The translations under genes were made by a program, and so were the position numbers. The notes beneath the pieces were generated by a model. It was not told where the DNA came from. It worked only from the letters and a program-made list of their open reading frames with translations, and did not search any database. 38,090 nucleotides of DNA from an uncultured Clostridia bacterium (GTDB lineage: Bacteria > Bacillota > Clostridia > TANB77 > CAG-508): the NCBI GenBank assembly GCA_949077355.1, contig CARUQW010000006.1, forward strand, positions 1-38,090. Direction: 5' to 3'. Within the stretch, counting starts at the first letter, position 1; the number at the start of each line of letters is the position of its first letter. Below are positions 38,081 through 38,090 of this stretch, piece by piece.

Positions 38081-38090
38081 TACCGATTAT
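38081..38090. repeat. Right attachment core (attR candidate)
   Basis: TACCGATTAT, identical to bases 1-10. Together they would define the exchanged core on integration. Confidence 0.6.

Noticed and set aside
1..38090. CRISPR arrays or insertion sequences
   Set aside because: No regularly spaced repeats and no transposase genes were found; the only intruder is the homing endonuclease at 19093-19680.

Overview
The window is a complete temperate siphophage genome of about 38 kb, AT-rich, with strong AGGAGG-type ribosome binding sites throughout. The gene families (Bet recombinase, gp20 scaffold, HK97-type head, Gp37-like tail protein, XhlA/holin/M15 endolysin lysis cassette) point to a low-GC Gram-positive host (Bacillota, probably Clostridia or a relative). 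The same 10 bases start and end the window, with a tyrosine integrase at the left end, so this looks like a prophage cut at its attachment cores, or a circular phage opened there.

Layout. 1-3.5 kb: integrase, an unknown gene and a CI/LexA-type repressor on the minus strand, plus a small RNA. 3.3-12.7 kb: plus-strand early operon with Cro, AntA/KilAC antirepressor, Xis-like protein, DUF1351, Bet recombinase, metallo-beta-lactamase-fold protein, HNH protein, replication initiator, G39P-like helicase loader, DUF1064 nuclease and a RinA/ArpU-like late regulator. 12.7-13.85 kb: an RNA-rich gap with a convergent peptide/RNA pair, structured RNAs and two serine tRNAs. 14.1-24.3 kb: terminase, portal, head morphogenesis protein with an ADP-ribosyltransferase tail, scaffold, capsid, connectors, tail tube and tail chaperones (with a -1 slippery site). 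24.3-27.5 kb: an accessory island with its own repressor and promoters and a Tad2-like anti-Thoeris candidate. 27.5-37 kb: tape measure, distal tail, fibers, holin, endolysin. 37-38 kb: a tRNA-like RNA, a type I toxin-antitoxin candidate and the right attachment arm.

The main discovery candidate is a genome-wide recoding rule. Nineteen times, in twelve genes, an in-frame CGG codon interrupts a gene, and each time skipping only the C (reading NNN-(C)-GGN) restores the full protein, including terminase large subunit, replication initiator, HNH nuclease, DUF1064, gp10-like, Dit, Gp37-like and fiber proteins. I found no in-frame CGG anywhere that is read as an ordinary codon, while more than 70 other CGG triplets in coding sequence all straddle codon boundaries. 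The simplest reading is that CGG is not a sense codon here and that ribosomes shift +1 on it, placing glycine. CDS coordinates below span the shifts.

A second discovery is a small RNA (about 1499-1586) carrying 23 nt of perfect complementarity to the end of the antirepressor gene, just upstream of the Xis-like start: an antisense immunity switch analogous in logic to P1 c4 or P22 sar.
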